Numbered from the stretch's first letter, positions 24,944-32,462 are shown. The stretch: 38,157 bases of DNA from Azospirillum isscasi (GCF_030849505.1 NZ_JAUJFI010000041.1:1-38157), one strand, 5' to 3'. Numbers and translations: made by a program. The notes: generated from the sequence alone by a model not told the origin.

Positions 24944-26224
24944 TTAGCGGTGGAACAGGCTGAGCGGGGCCGTGACGATCTCCGGAACGGCGATCAGCAG
25001 GCACAGCAGCAGCAGATAGGTCAGAAGGAACGGCCAGATGCCGCGCGTGGCGCTTTCCAGCGAGATGCGGGCGACCCCGCACACCACGTTCAGCACCGTG
25101 CAGACCGGCGGATGGATCAGGCCCAGCGTGCCGGTCAGGACGAACATCACGCCGAAATAGGTGGGGTCGATGCCCGCCGCCGCGGCCAGCGGAGTCAGCA
25201 CCGGGCCGAGCACCAGGATCGTCGGCGTCAGGTCCATCACCGTGCCCACGGCCAACAGGAGGAGCGTGATGGCGACCATCAGCAGCTTCGGGTGTTCGAG
25301 CAGCGGCGACAGCATCTCATTCATCTGCTGCGGCAGATCGGCCAGCGTCACCATGTAGGACGACACCAGCGCCGCCGCGCACAGGAACATCACCGTGCTG
25401 GTGGTGCGCGCGGCCTGGACCAGGAGCGGCACCAGATCCTTCAGCGTCACCTGCCGGTAGACGAACAGCGCCACGACCAGCGAATAGACGGCGGCGACCA
25501 CCGCGGCCTCGGTCGGGGTGAAGATGCCGCCGCGCAGGCCGCCGATGATGATGACGGGAAGGGCCAGCGCCCACACGCCGTCGAACAGCGCGTGGCGGCG
25601 CTCCCCCCAACTCGCCTTGGGCTGCAGCTTCACGGTCATGCCGCGCACCACGAACATCCAGGTGATCACCAGACCGGCGCCCATCAGCAGGCCGGGCACG
25701 ATTCCGGCCATGAACAGCCCGCTGATCGAGGTGTTGGTGGTCACGCCGAAGATGATGAAGGGCATGCTGGGCGGGATGATCGGGGCGATGATGCCGCCCG
25801 ACGCGATCAGGCCGGCGGAGCGCGGCACCGGATAGCCGTTGTCGCGCATCATCGGGATCAGCAGCGTGGCGAGTGCCGCCGTGTCGGCGATGGCCGAGCC
25901 GGACAGGCTGGCCAGCATCACCGACGCGCCGATGGTCACGTAGCCGAGGCCGCCGCGGATGTGCCCGACGAGGCTGACGGCGAGGTTGATGATCCGCTGC
26001 GAGATGCCGCCGGCGTTCATCAGTTCGCCGGCCAGGATGAAGAAGGGCACCGCCATCAGCGGGTAGTTGTCGGCGCCGCTCAGCATGTTCTGGGCGACGA
26101 GCTGGGCGTCGAAGAAGTCGAGATGCACCATCAGCGCCACGCCCGTCAGCATCAGGGCGAAGGCGATGGGCATGCCGAGCAGCATCAGGCCGAACAGCGA
26201 GGAGAGGAAGACCGCAAGGGCCAT
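24944..26224 (-). CDS. dctM: TRAP transporter large permease DctM
   Basis: The 426-residue large membrane subunit of the TRAP transporter and the actual sodium-coupled transport channel. It has the expected length and about twelve hydrophobic segments, with family motifs GMPIAFALMLTGVALM near the N-terminus, PFFILAGELMNAGGISQRI, GSAIADTAALATLLIPMM, GLIASGGIIAPIIPPSMPFIIFG and, near the end, GLIHPPVCTVLNVVCGVA. The many Gly/Pro-rich loops (SGSAIADTAA, APIIPPSMP) are those expected to form the substrate and sodium sites in IT-superfamily transporters. It begins 34 bases after dctQ and is followed by dctP. Confidence 0.95.
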   Translation of the reverse strand: MALAVFLSSLFGLMLLGMPIAFALMLTGVALMVHLDFFDAQLVAQNMLSGADNYPLMAVPFFILAGELMNAGGISQRIINLAVSLVGHIRGGLGYVTIGASVMLASLSGSAIADTAALATLLIPMMRDNGYPVPRSAGLIASGGIIAPIIPPSMPFIIFGVTTNTSISGLFMAGIVPGLLMGAGLVITWMFVVRGMTVKLQPKASWGERRHALFDGVWALALPVIIIGGLRGGIFTPTEAAVVAAVYSLVVALFVYRQVTLKDLVPLLVQAARTTSTVMFLCAAALVSSYMVTLADLPQQMNEMLSPLLEHPKLLMVAITLLLLAVGTVMDLTPTILVLGPVLTPLAAAAGIDPTYFGVMFVLTGTLGLIHPPVCTVLNVVCGVARISLESATRGIWPFLLTYLLLLCLLIAVPEIVTAPLSLFHR

Positions 26225-26258
26225 GGAACGGGCTCCGCTTTCAGAAGGCCGGACGGTG

Positions 26259-26801
26259 TCAGTGCTCGGCGATGGGGCCGCCCTGCGGGGCGGTGGCGGC
26301 GCCGTGAAGATCGCCGTTGCCGGGGATGTGCGCGGTGGCGTCCCCCGACAGGATCTTCCAGAGGTTGGCGAGGATCGTCAGCGCCATGGCGATGGCCGGG
26401 AAGAAGCCCGCGGCGGCGTAGAAGGCCATGGGGAAGCTGAGCACCGTGGAGCGCGTCTCCATCCCGATCAGAAGCTGGAACCAGCTCCCCTCGATGAACA
26501 GCCACAGCGCGTAGACCATCAGCAGGTGGCTGACCACGGCGCAGGCCCGGCGGACGCGGGCGGGCAGACGGGCCTGGAGGATCTCCAGCCCCAGATGCTG
26601 GTGGCGGCGCAGCGCCAGCGTCGCGCCCAGGAACACCAGCCAGACGAACATCAGGCGGGCCAGCTCCTCGGCGGCGACGATGCCGCTGTTGAAACCGTAC
26701 CGCAGGACCACGTTGCCGAAGACCAGCGCCACCATCACGGCCAGCATCAGCGCCATGATCCATTCGGTGACCATCTCCAGCGCTTCCACCACGCGCTTCA
26801 T
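26259..26801 (-). CDS. dctQ: TRAP transporter small permease DctQ
   Basis: The 180-residue small membrane subunit with four hydrophobic segments (about residues 13-35, 48-64, 87-108 and 125-147). It holds the DctQ hallmark VFGNVVLRYGFNSGIVAAEELARLMFVWLVFLGATLALRR region with a charged EE pair in helix 2, followed by a soluble tail. It pairs with DctM to form the membrane part of the transporter. The start is the ATG at 26801. The first gene of the operon, it is transcribed away from the RpiR-family regulator out of a 396-base region with two operator-like palindromes. Confidence 0.93.
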   Translation of the reverse strand: MKRVVEALEMVTEWIMALMLAVMVALVFGNVVLRYGFNSGIVAAEELARLMFVWLVFLGATLALRRHQHLGLEILQARLPARVRRACAVVSHLLMVYALWLFIEGSWFQLLIGMETRSTVLSFPMAFYAAAGFFPAIAMALTILANLWKILSGDATAHIPGNGDLHGAATAPQGGPIAEH

Positions 26802-26954
26802 GCACAACTCCTCGGCCTGCCTCGCGGCGGGGCTCACATGGGCAGGAGCGCATGGGGGGACACGGGCGGCGCGGCGCACCGGCAGCGGGGCCGGGCGGCG
26901 TCTCGGGGCTCCTCCCACGCGGTCTCTTGCCGGGACCTTGTCTTGCTGAAGCCG

Positions 26955-26983
26955 AAAATAGAGGAGTCGCGCAACCGAGTGAA
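26955..26983 (-). promoter_or_regulatory. Candidate promoter of dctQMP
   Basis: On the minus strand TTCACT (bases 26983-26978) and TATTTT (26960-26955) are 17 bases apart, each matching four of six consensus positions. The -35 element overlaps the palindrome at 26980-26997, as expected for repression. It is a prediction by eye. Confidence 0.35.
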
Positions 26984-26997
26984 GAAGATTTTCTTCA
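26980..26997. promoter_or_regulatory. RpiR-type operator O1
   Basis: A perfect 7-base inverted repeat TGAAGAA-N4-TTCTTCA with an A/T-rich centre, the shape of sites bound by RpiR-family dimers. It lies in the divergent region between the transporter and the RpiR gene and overlaps the candidate dctQ -35 box. Confidence 0.65.
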
Positions 26998-27033
26998 TAA
27001 CGGTGGGCAGCCTGCCAGCCAAAGGGCTTAGCG

Positions 27034-27049
27034 GCGAAAATTATCTTCA
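27034..27049. promoter_or_regulatory. RpiR-type operator O2 (weaker copy)
   Basis: GCGAAAATTATCTTCA, which keeps one TCTTCA arm and the A/T centre of O1 (about 12 of 18 positions shared when aligned). Its centre is about 52 bases, or five helical turns, from that of O1, which allows cooperative binding on the same DNA face. Confidence 0.5.
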
Positions 27050-27197
27050 CAATCCACCCCACCCCGCATAGCTTGGGGATCATGCGGCGCGGCGCGGCGG
27101 ACTCCGCCGAAAGGCCAGGGCGGGCTATGCCGTTCGCACGGGCGGTGGTACGGTCCGCCGCCAAAAAAACCGCTTTAGGGATGGACGGTCCGTTTCG

Positions 27198-28082
27198 ATG
27201 CTCCAGCCGGTGAACATCCTCGATCACATCCGCGGCCGCCTGCCGGACCTGAAGCGTTCCGAAGCCCAGGTGGCCGGCATGGTGCTGGCCGAGCCGCAGA
27301 AGGTGCTGGGGCAGAGCATCACCGTTCTGGCCCAGGCCGCCGGGGTCAGCGAGGCGACAGTCGTCCGCTTCTGCCGCAGCATCGGCTGCGGCGGCTTTCC
27401 GGATTTCAAGCTGCGTCTGGCCGAAGGGCAGGCCCGCGGCACCCCCTTCGTCAGCCAGGACGTGGCGCCGGACGACGAGACGCCGACCGTCGCGCGAAAA
27501 ATCTTTTCATCCGCCGCCGCCGCGCTGAACGACGCCGCGGGCGCTCTGGACATGGGGGCCGTCGCCCGCGCGGTGGAACTGCTGGCCGACGCCTCCAGCA
27601 TCCTGTGCATCGGCACCGGGGCGTCGGCGGTGGTGGCGGAGGACGCGGCCCACAAGTTCATGCGCTTCGGCATGGTGGCCCAGGCCAGCGCCGACCCGAT
27701 GATGGTGCGCATGCTTTCGGTCAATCTGGGGGCGCGCGGGGTCCTGCTGGCGATCTCCAACACCGGGCGCACCGTCATGGTGACGGAACTGGCGCAGATG
27801 GCCCGCGACCTGGGCATCCCGGTCATCGCGATCACCGCCCCCGACTCGCCGCTGGCCGCGGTGTCGTCGGTCGCCATCGGCCACACGCCGGTGGAGGACG
27901 CGGAGATCTACACGCCCATGGCCTCGCGCCTCGTCCATCTGGCGATCATCGACGTGCTGTCGACCGGCGTGGCGCTGAAGCTGGGCGCCGAGGCGCGGCA
28001 CCATCTGGCGAAGGTGAAGGCCGTGCTGTCCGGCACCCGCTCCGCCCACGGCAAGCCCGCCAGAGGCCGCCACCGGGCCTGA
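27198..28082 (+). CDS. RpiR-family transcriptional regulator
   Basis: A 294-residue regulator. The N-terminal RpiR helix-turn-helix (about residues 1-77) includes the recognition region ITVLAQAAGVSEATVVRFCRSIGCGGFPDFKLRL. The C-terminal SIS sugar-phosphate-binding domain (about 115-250) has SSILCIGTGASAVVAEDAAHKFMRFG and VLLAISNTGRTVMVTELAQMARDLGIPVIAIT, in which Ser/Thr residues normally hold a phosphate. Members of the family (RpiR, MurR, HexR, NanR-like) repress catabolic genes and release them on binding a phosphorylated sugar or related ligand. Divergent from dctQMP with two palindromes between, it most likely controls that operon and itself. It ends only 25 bases from the converging tarD stop, with no visible terminator between. 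Confidence 0.93.
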   Translation: MLQPVNILDHIRGRLPDLKRSEAQVAGMVLAEPQKVLGQSITVLAQAAGVSEATVVRFCRSIGCGGFPDFKLRLAEGQARGTPFVSQDVAPDDETPTVARKIFSSAAAALNDAAGALDMGAVARAVELLADASSILCIGTGASAVVAEDAAHKFMRFGMVAQASADPMMVRMLSVNLGARGVLLAISNTGRTVMVTELAQMARDLGIPVIAITAPDSPLAAVSSVAIGHTPVEDAEIYTPMASRLVHLAIIDVLSTGVALKLGAEARHHLAKVKAVLSGTRSAHGKPARGRHRA

Positions 28083-28107
28083 TCCTTTCTTCCGCTTTCC
28101 CCCCGGC

Positions 28108-29283
28108 TCAGCCCCCGGTTTCCAGGGCCTCGCGCATGGTGCGGAACAACTCCGCCTTGTCCTCGAAGCCGATGCCCGGCAGGGACGGCAGGCGGACGCG
28201 CCCGTCCTCCACGGCGATGCTGTCGGCGAAGCCGCAGAAGGGCTTGAACACGTCCGGATAGGACTCGTTGCCGCCCAGATGCAGGCCGGCGGCGATGTTC
28301 AGCGACATCTGGTGGCCGCCGTGCGGCACCACGCGGCGGCTGGACCAGCCGTTCTCCGCCAGCATGTCCAGCGTGCGCATGTACTCCACGAGGCCGTAGC
28401 TGAGCGCGCAGTCGAATTGCAGCCAGTCGCGGTCCGGGCGCATGCCGCCGTGGCGGATCAGGTTGCGGGCGTCCTGGTGGCTGAACAGGTTCTCGCCGGT
28501 CGCCATCGGGCCGTCATAGTGGTTCGCCAGTTCGGCCTGGAGCGCGTAGTCGAGCGGGTCGCCCGCCTCCTCGTACCAGAACAGGCCGTAGGGCTTCAGC
28601 GCCTCGGCATAGGCGACGGCGGTCTTCAGGTCGAAGCGTCCGTTGGCGTCCACGCAGAGGTTCCGGCCGTCGCCGACCACCTCCAGCACCGCCTCGATGC
28701 GGCGCAGGTCGTCCTCCAGCGAGGTGGCGCCGATCTTCATCTTCACGACCTTGTAGCCGCGGTCGCGGTAGCTGCGCATCTCGTCCTGAAGCGCCTCCAC
28801 GCCCTTGCCCGGGTAGTAGTAGCCGCCCGCGGCGTAGACCCAGACGGACTCGTCGGCCACGCCGCCGCGGTAGCGGTCGGCCAGCAGGCGGTAGAGCGGC
28901 TTGCCGGCGATCTTCGCCACGGCGTCCCACACCGCCATGTCGATGGTGCCGACCGCGACGGAGCGCTCGCCATGGCCGCCCGGCTTCTCGTTGGACATCA
29001 GCCGTGCCCAGATCCGGAACGGGTCGAGATTGCCGTCCGCCGCGTCGATCAGGCTGTCGGGGGAGGCCGACATCAGGCGGGGGATGAAGCGCTCCCGCAT
29101 CAGGCGGCCGGCGCCGTAGCGTCCGTTGGAGTTGAAGCCGTAGCCGATCACCGGCTTGCCGTCGCGCACCACGTCGGTGATGACCGCCACGGTGGAGCAG
29201 GTCATCTGGCTGAAGTCGATGTAGGCGTTGGCGATGTCGGACTTGATGCCGACGGTCTTTTCCCGGATCTCCACGATGCGCAT
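28108..29283 (-). CDS. tarD: D-tartrate dehydratase-like enolase-superfamily enzyme
   Basis: A 391-residue member of the mandelate racemase group of the enolase superfamily. It closely resembles, from memory, Bradyrhizobium D-tartrate dehydratase (about 389 residues), which converts D-tartrate to oxaloacetate. Shared stretches include NAYIDFSQMT, GYGFNSNGRYG, NEKPGGHGERSVAVGTIDMA and YAAGGYYYPGKG. The catalytic set is visible: the K-x-K base motif (KVVKMKIG), metal ligands in LCVDANGRF, FWYEEAGDP and MATGENLFS, and the His/Asp side of the site in RVVPHGGHQMSLN. GGAGG lies eight bases upstream of the ATG. It diverges from a LysR gene and is flanked by the RpiR/TRAP set, consistent with one diacid uptake and breakdown module. 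Confidence 0.9.
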   Translation of the reverse strand: MRIVEIREKTVGIKSDIANAYIDFSQMTCSTVAVITDVVRDGKPVIGYGFNSNGRYGAGRLMRERFIPRLMSASPDSLIDAADGNLDPFRIWARLMSNEKPGGHGERSVAVGTIDMAVWDAVAKIAGKPLYRLLADRYRGGVADESVWVYAAGGYYYPGKGVEALQDEMRSYRDRGYKVVKMKIGATSLEDDLRRIEAVLEVVGDGRNLCVDANGRFDLKTAVAYAEALKPYGLFWYEEAGDPLDYALQAELANHYDGPMATGENLFSHQDARNLIRHGGMRPDRDWLQFDCALSYGLVEYMRTLDMLAENGWSSRRVVPHGGHQMSLNIAAGLHLGGNESYPDVFKPFCGFADSIAVEDGRVRLPSLPGIGFEDKAELFRTMREALETGG

Positions 29284-29318
29284 GGCGTTGCCTCCCCTTG
29301 GCTCTCTGTCGCTGGCCC

Positions 29319-29360
29319 GGACCGGAAGATAGGGACCGGACGATAGGGGCCGGACGATAG
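29319..29360. repeat. 14-bp tandem repeat, three copies, in the tarD upstream region
   Basis: Units GGACCGGAAGATAG (29319-29332), GGACCGGACGATAG (29333-29346) and GGGCCGGACGATAG (29347-29360), differing at one or two bases, followed by a degenerate fourth start (GGATGGACGG). It lies 36-77 bases upstream of the tarD start codon. Confidence 0.85.
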
Positions 29361-29404
29361 GGATGGACGGGGGCGCGCGGCCAATGCCAGTTTCAAATCG
29401 CATG

Positions 29405-29419
29405 ATGCGCGTCCGGCAT
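29405..29419. promoter_or_regulatory. Candidate LysR-type box between tarD and lysR
   Basis: ATGC-N7-GCAT contains the T-N11-A spacing usual for LysR regulators. A second palindrome CGCATGATGCG overlaps it (29399-29409). It lies 18 bases before the LysR start and about 120 before tarD. Confidence 0.45.
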
Positions 29420-29436
29420 GGGCAGATGAATCACCG

Positions 29437-30366
29437 ATGGAACTGAGCTGGCTTGAGGATTTCCTCGCTTTGGCGGAGTGCGGCAACTTCTCCCGCGCGG
29501 CGGAGGGGCGCAACCTGACCCAGCCGGCCTTCAGCCGCCGCATCCGCGCGCTGGAGGATTGGACCGGCACGCCTCTGTTCGACCGCACCACACAGCCCGT
29601 GGGCCTGACCGAGGCCGGGCGCCGCTTCCGCCCCTTCGCCGACGAGACGCTGCGCCGCTTGCTGCAAGGGCGGGAGGAAGCCCGGCTGGCCGGCGGGGCG
29701 GCGGCCACGGCGCTGCGCTTCGCGGCGACCCACGCCCTGTCGCTGACCTTCTTTCCCAACTGGCTGCGCACGCTGGAGGGGCGGGCGCGGCTGGGCGCCA
29801 TCCATCTGCTGTCCGACAGCATGCAGGCGTGCGAGCAGGTGATGATGCAGGGGCAGGCGCAATTCCTGCTGTGCCACGCCCATGCGGCGGCACCCTCGCG
29901 GCTGGAGGGCGGGGCCTTCCGTTCGGTAGCGGTGGGGAGCGACCGGCTGGTCCCGGTGTCGGCGCCCGACGGGACCGGCGCGCCGCGGCATCCCCTGTCC
30001 GGAGACGGGTCCGCCCTGCCCCATCTGGCCTACAGCCCGGAATCCGGCATGGGCCGCATCGTCACGGCGGCGCGCGGCGGCTTTCCGGGGCCGGTCGCGC
30101 TGGAGACGGTCTTCACCTCGCACCTCGCCGCGGTGCTGCGCACGCTGGCGCGCGACGGGCGCGGCGCGGCGTGGCTGCCCGAGAGCCTGATCGCGGAGGA
30201 TCTGGCGCAGGGAACCCTGTTGCGGGCCGGCGGTTCGGCCTGGGAGATCGCGGTGGAGGTGCGCCTGTACCGCCCCCGCGCCCGCCAGAGCCCGGCGGCG
30301 GAAGCCTTCTGGGCGCTCGCCACCGCGCAACAACCGCCGCATCAGGATGGGAGGGAGCAGGAATGA
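29437..30366 (+). CDS. LysR-family transcriptional regulator
   Basis: A 309-residue LysR-type regulator. The N-terminal winged helix-turn-helix (MELSWLEDFLALAECGNFSRAAEGRNLTQPAFSRRIRALEDWTGTPLFDR) is textbook for the family, followed by the linker helix and a periplasmic-binding-protein-like effector domain (about residues 90-295). It is transcribed divergently from tarD, the usual arrangement for a LysR protein and its target, and overlaps the downstream GST-like gene by ATGA, so both are made from one message. The ligand is unknown; a tartrate-like diacid or a GST substrate would fit. No strong ribosome-binding site precedes the ATG, but the conserved N-terminus fixes it. Confidence 0.93.
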   Translation: MELSWLEDFLALAECGNFSRAAEGRNLTQPAFSRRIRALEDWTGTPLFDRTTQPVGLTEAGRRFRPFADETLRRLLQGREEARLAGGAAATALRFAATHALSLTFFPNWLRTLEGRARLGAIHLLSDSMQACEQVMMQGQAQFLLCHAHAAAPSRLEGGAFRSVAVGSDRLVPVSAPDGTGAPRHPLSGDGSALPHLAYSPESGMGRIVTAARGGFPGPVALETVFTSHLAAVLRTLARDGRGAAWLPESLIAEDLAQGTLLRAGGSAWEIAVEVRLYRPRARQSPAAEAFWALATAQQPPHQDGREQE

Positions 30367-31004
30367 GCGCGCAGGACTACACGCTGTACGGGGCGCCGGG
30401 CTGGGGCTCCGTCCTGGCGGAAGCGATGCTGGCCCGGTGCGGCGTCCCCTTCACCGTCGTGGACGTCCAGGGCTTCGATGCGGAGGGGCCGGCGCGGCAG
30501 AGGCTGCTGGCCCTGAATCCGCTGGGCCAGATCCCGACGCTGGTCCTTCCGGACGGCGCGGTGATGACCGAAAGCGCGGCCATCGCGCTTCTGCTGGCGG
30601 AGCGTCACCCGGACGCCGGGCTGGCCCCGCCGCCGGACGCGCCGGAGCGTGCGGCCTTCCTGCGGCTGCTGGTCTGGATGGTGGCGAACGTCTACCCGAC
30701 CTTCACCTACGGCGACTATCCGGAGCGCTGGGTGAAGGAGTCGCCCGGCGACCTCGGCGCTTCCGCCGTCGCGCACCGCAAGACGCTGTGGCTCTGGCTG
30801 GAGTCACAGATGGGCGGCGGTCCGTGGGTGCTGGGTGAGCGCTTCAGCGCGCTCGACATCTACGTCGGGGCGATGGTGCATTGGCGGCCGCGCCGCGACT
30901 GGTTCGCGGAACACTGCCCGAACCTGTCGGGCGTGGCGGGGCGGGTCCTTGCTCTGCCGACGCTGGTCCCGGTCTGGCACCGGAACTTCGGCGGCGCGCC
31001 GTAA
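30363..31004 (+). CDS. Glutathione S-transferase-like protein
   Basis: A 213-residue protein with an N-terminal thioredoxin-like domain (YTLYGAPGWGSVLAEAMLARCGVPFTVVDV, residues 6-35; cis-Pro in GQIPTLVLPDGAVMTESAAI) and a C-terminal all-helical GST domain (about 90-205; LGERFSALDIYVGAMVHW carries the N-capping motif with Asp). In place of a catalytic Tyr or Cys the first strand-loop offers W-G-S (S16), so it would be of the serine type or mainly a binding protein. It starts inside the LysR stop codon (ATGA overlap), with GGGAGGGAG upstream. The substrate is unknown; tight coupling to the regulator suggests both respond to the same compound. Confidence 0.9.
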   Translation: MSAQDYTLYGAPGWGSVLAEAMLARCGVPFTVVDVQGFDAEGPARQRLLALNPLGQIPTLVLPDGAVMTESAAIALLLAERHPDAGLAPPPDAPERAAFLRLLVWMVANVYPTFTYGDYPERWVKESPGDLGASAVAHRKTLWLWLESQMGGGPWVLGERFSALDIYVGAMVHWRPRRDWFAEHCPNLSGVAGRVLALPTLVPVWHRNFGGAP

Positions 31005-31020
31005 GCCGCCGCGCACGGCA

Positions 31021-31044
31021 GGGGGCGACCGATGGGCCGCCCCC
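31021..31044 (+). terminator. Terminator hairpin after the GST-like gene
   Basis: GGGGGCG and CGCCCCC arms (7 pairs, further pairing inside) followed by GTTTCATAT, 17 bases past the stop. The T tract is short. Confidence 0.55.
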
Positions 31045-31050
31045 GTTTCA

Positions 31051-31089
31051 TATCAGCGCGCGTTATCAGCGCGCGTTATCAGCGCGCGT
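31051..31089. repeat. 13-bp perfect tandem repeat, three copies, at a small gene's stop codon
   Basis: TATCAGCGCGCGT repeated exactly at 31051-31063, 31064-31076 and 31077-31089. Read on the minus strand, the first unit includes the last codons and stop of the 45-residue gene, and each extra copy brings another TGA and TAA. Confidence 0.92.
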
Positions 31090-31216
31090 TCAGGGCGCTG
31101 TAGACGATGTAGACCGGCGTCGCACGGAACCAGGCGGCCAGGAACTCGCGGGCGGCCTGCAGGGCGGAGGACGGGGCGCGGTCGGTGCCAACGTGGGAGA
31201 AGGTCGAGGTGGTCAT
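31079..31216 (-). CDS. Short 45-residue protein, function unknown
   Basis: A small gene with good support. It starts at ATG 31216 with GGAG six bases upstream, uses the same G/C-ending codons as its neighbours, and encodes a polar N-terminus (MTTSTFSHVGTDRAPSSAL) followed by an amphipathic to hydrophobic C-terminal half (QAAREFLAAWFRATPVYIVYSALNAR). An in-frame ATG four codons earlier is a weaker alternative. Upstream lies a 250-base AT-richer region with GGTAT/ATACC palindromes, a plausible promoter. The C-terminal helix could associate with the membrane. I do not recognise the family; it does not match DUF1127-type small proteins well. Confidence 0.6.
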   Translation of the reverse strand: MTTSTFSHVGTDRAPSSALQAAREFLAAWFRATPVYIVYSALNAR

Positions 31217-31279
31217 GATGGGCTCCATTCGTTGGGAGACGGTATCGGGGGGCGTTGTCTGTTGAGCCCACTATGCTCT

Positions 31280-31294
31280 GGTATACCCGATACC
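31280..31294. promoter_or_regulatory. GGTAT-N5-ATACC operator-like palindrome
   Basis: A perfect 5-base inverted repeat with a C/G-rich centre, extended by TG before and CA after (in part). Related half-sites GGTATCGGGG (31241) and GGTATCCCATAC (31366) lie on either side. This shape is typical of GntR/FadR-type operators. It sits between the divergent 45-residue gene and the metallo-hydrolase gene. Confidence 0.45.
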
Positions 31295-31463
31295 ACACGC
31301 GCGCTTATTGCAGGGCAGCCTCCAAAAAACGCAACGCTTTCAATGCTTTAATATTCGTACATTCGGTATCCCATACTGTTCACTTCCCTGATTTTCGCAT
31401 CCCGCCGCATTGCGGAAGGCGGCGGCCTAGGCAAAGCCACAGCACCACCCCACTTCTGGTGTC

Positions 31464-32462
31464 ATGCCGCGCGACGACAGCCAGCCCCGCTTTCCCGCCG
31501 TCCCGTCCGACCACTGGGACGGGCGCCGTTTCTTCAACCCCCACGCCGACACGGACAAGAGCCCGCGCGAGCTGTGGCGGCTCTACAAGACGCGCGGCCC
31601 GCGCTGGACTCCGCCGGTGCCGGAGTCGCAACGCCCCTTCCGCCCCGTCGCCCCGGCGCGCGGCGAGGTGGCGGTGACCTTCATCGGGCAGGCGACCTTC
31701 CTCATCCAGATCGGCGGGGCGGCCTTCCTGACCGACCCCGTCTATTCCGACCGCGCCGGTCCCTTCGGGCGGCTGGGACCGAAGCGGGTGCGCCCGCCCG
31801 CGGTGCGGATGGAGGATTTGCCGACCATCGACGCGGTGCTTCTCAGTCACAACCATTACGATCATTTGGACACCCCCACGCTCCGCCATCTGGCGCGGCG
31901 GCGCGGCGTGCCGCAGGTGATGACGGGCCTGGGCAACGGACCGATGATGCGCCGGGCCGGCTTCGACGCGGTGCATGAGCTGGACTGGTGGGACAGTCTG
32001 CCCGGCCCGCACGGCACCCGGATCACCTTCGTCCCGGCGCAGCACTGGTCCGCCCGCGGCCCTTTCGACCGGCGCCGGACGCTGTGGGGCGGCTTCGTCG
32101 TGGAAACGCCGGAGGCCGCCGTCTATTTCGCCGGCGACAGCGGCTATTGCCCGCATTTCCGCGAAATCGGACGACGGTTCGGGGCCATCGACGTGGCGTT
32201 GCTGCCCATCGGCGCCTACGAACCGCGCTGGTTCATGGCCGCCCAGCACATGAATCCGGCGGAGGCCGTGCGGGCGCACCGCGACCTGGGGGCACGGCAC
32301 AGCGTCGCCATGCATTTCGGCACCTTCCAACTGACCGCGGAGGGCATCGACGCCCCCGTCCAGGCGCTGCACCACGCCCTGGCCGAACAGGCGGTCGATC
32401 CCGCCCATTTCGCCGTTCCCCGCTTCGGTGAGCCCCTCCGTTTCCGACGAGTCTATATCTAG
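31464..32462 (+). CDS. Metallo-beta-lactamase-fold hydrolase, NAPE-PLD-like
   Basis: A 332-residue metal-dependent hydrolase. The zinc ligands are seen in order: H-x-H-x-D-H (LSHNHYDHLD), a later His (PAQHWSARGPFD), the bridging Asp (VYFAGDSGY) and the final His (VAMHFGTFQL). The N-terminal lead (DGRRFFNPHAD) and WGGFVVE segment match the branch related to N-acyl-phosphatidylethanolamine phospholipase D and bacterial UlaG/RomA-like proteins. It may cleave phosphodiesters of membrane lipids; the substrate is not certain. No signal peptide is seen, so it is probably cytoplasmic. No clear ribosome-binding site precedes ATG 31464; the N-terminal motif starts after it, so the start is likely right to within a few codons. 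Confidence 0.9.
   Translation: MPRDDSQPRFPAVPSDHWDGRRFFNPHADTDKSPRELWRLYKTRGPRWTPPVPESQRPFRPVAPARGEVAVTFIGQATFLIQIGGAAFLTDPVYSDRAGPFGRLGPKRVRPPAVRMEDLPTIDAVLLSHNHYDHLDTPTLRHLARRRGVPQVMTGLGNGPMMRRAGFDAVHELDWWDSLPGPHGTRITFVPAQHWSARGPFDRRRTLWGGFVVETPEAAVYFAGDSGYCPHFREIGRRFGAIDVALLPIGAYEPRWFMAAQHMNPAEAVRAHRDLGARHSVAMHFGTFQLTAEGIDAPVQALHHALAEQAVDPAHFAVPRFGEPLRFRRVYI

Larger units (their letters stand above)
26802..27197. other. Divergent regulatory region between dctQ and the RpiR regulator
   Basis: No gene is apparent in these 396 bases. The central part (about 26940-27060) is rich in A+T compared with its surroundings and holds two operator-like sequences and a promoter candidate for dctQMP. 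The right part (27061-27197) is GC-rich and is the likely leader of the regulator gene. The short open frames here have no ribosome-binding site. Confidence 0.6.

Noticed and set aside
24938-26440. A 500-codon plus-strand open frame across dctM.
   Set aside because: His/Gln/Asp-rich reverse-frame composition, opposite a well-recognised permease.
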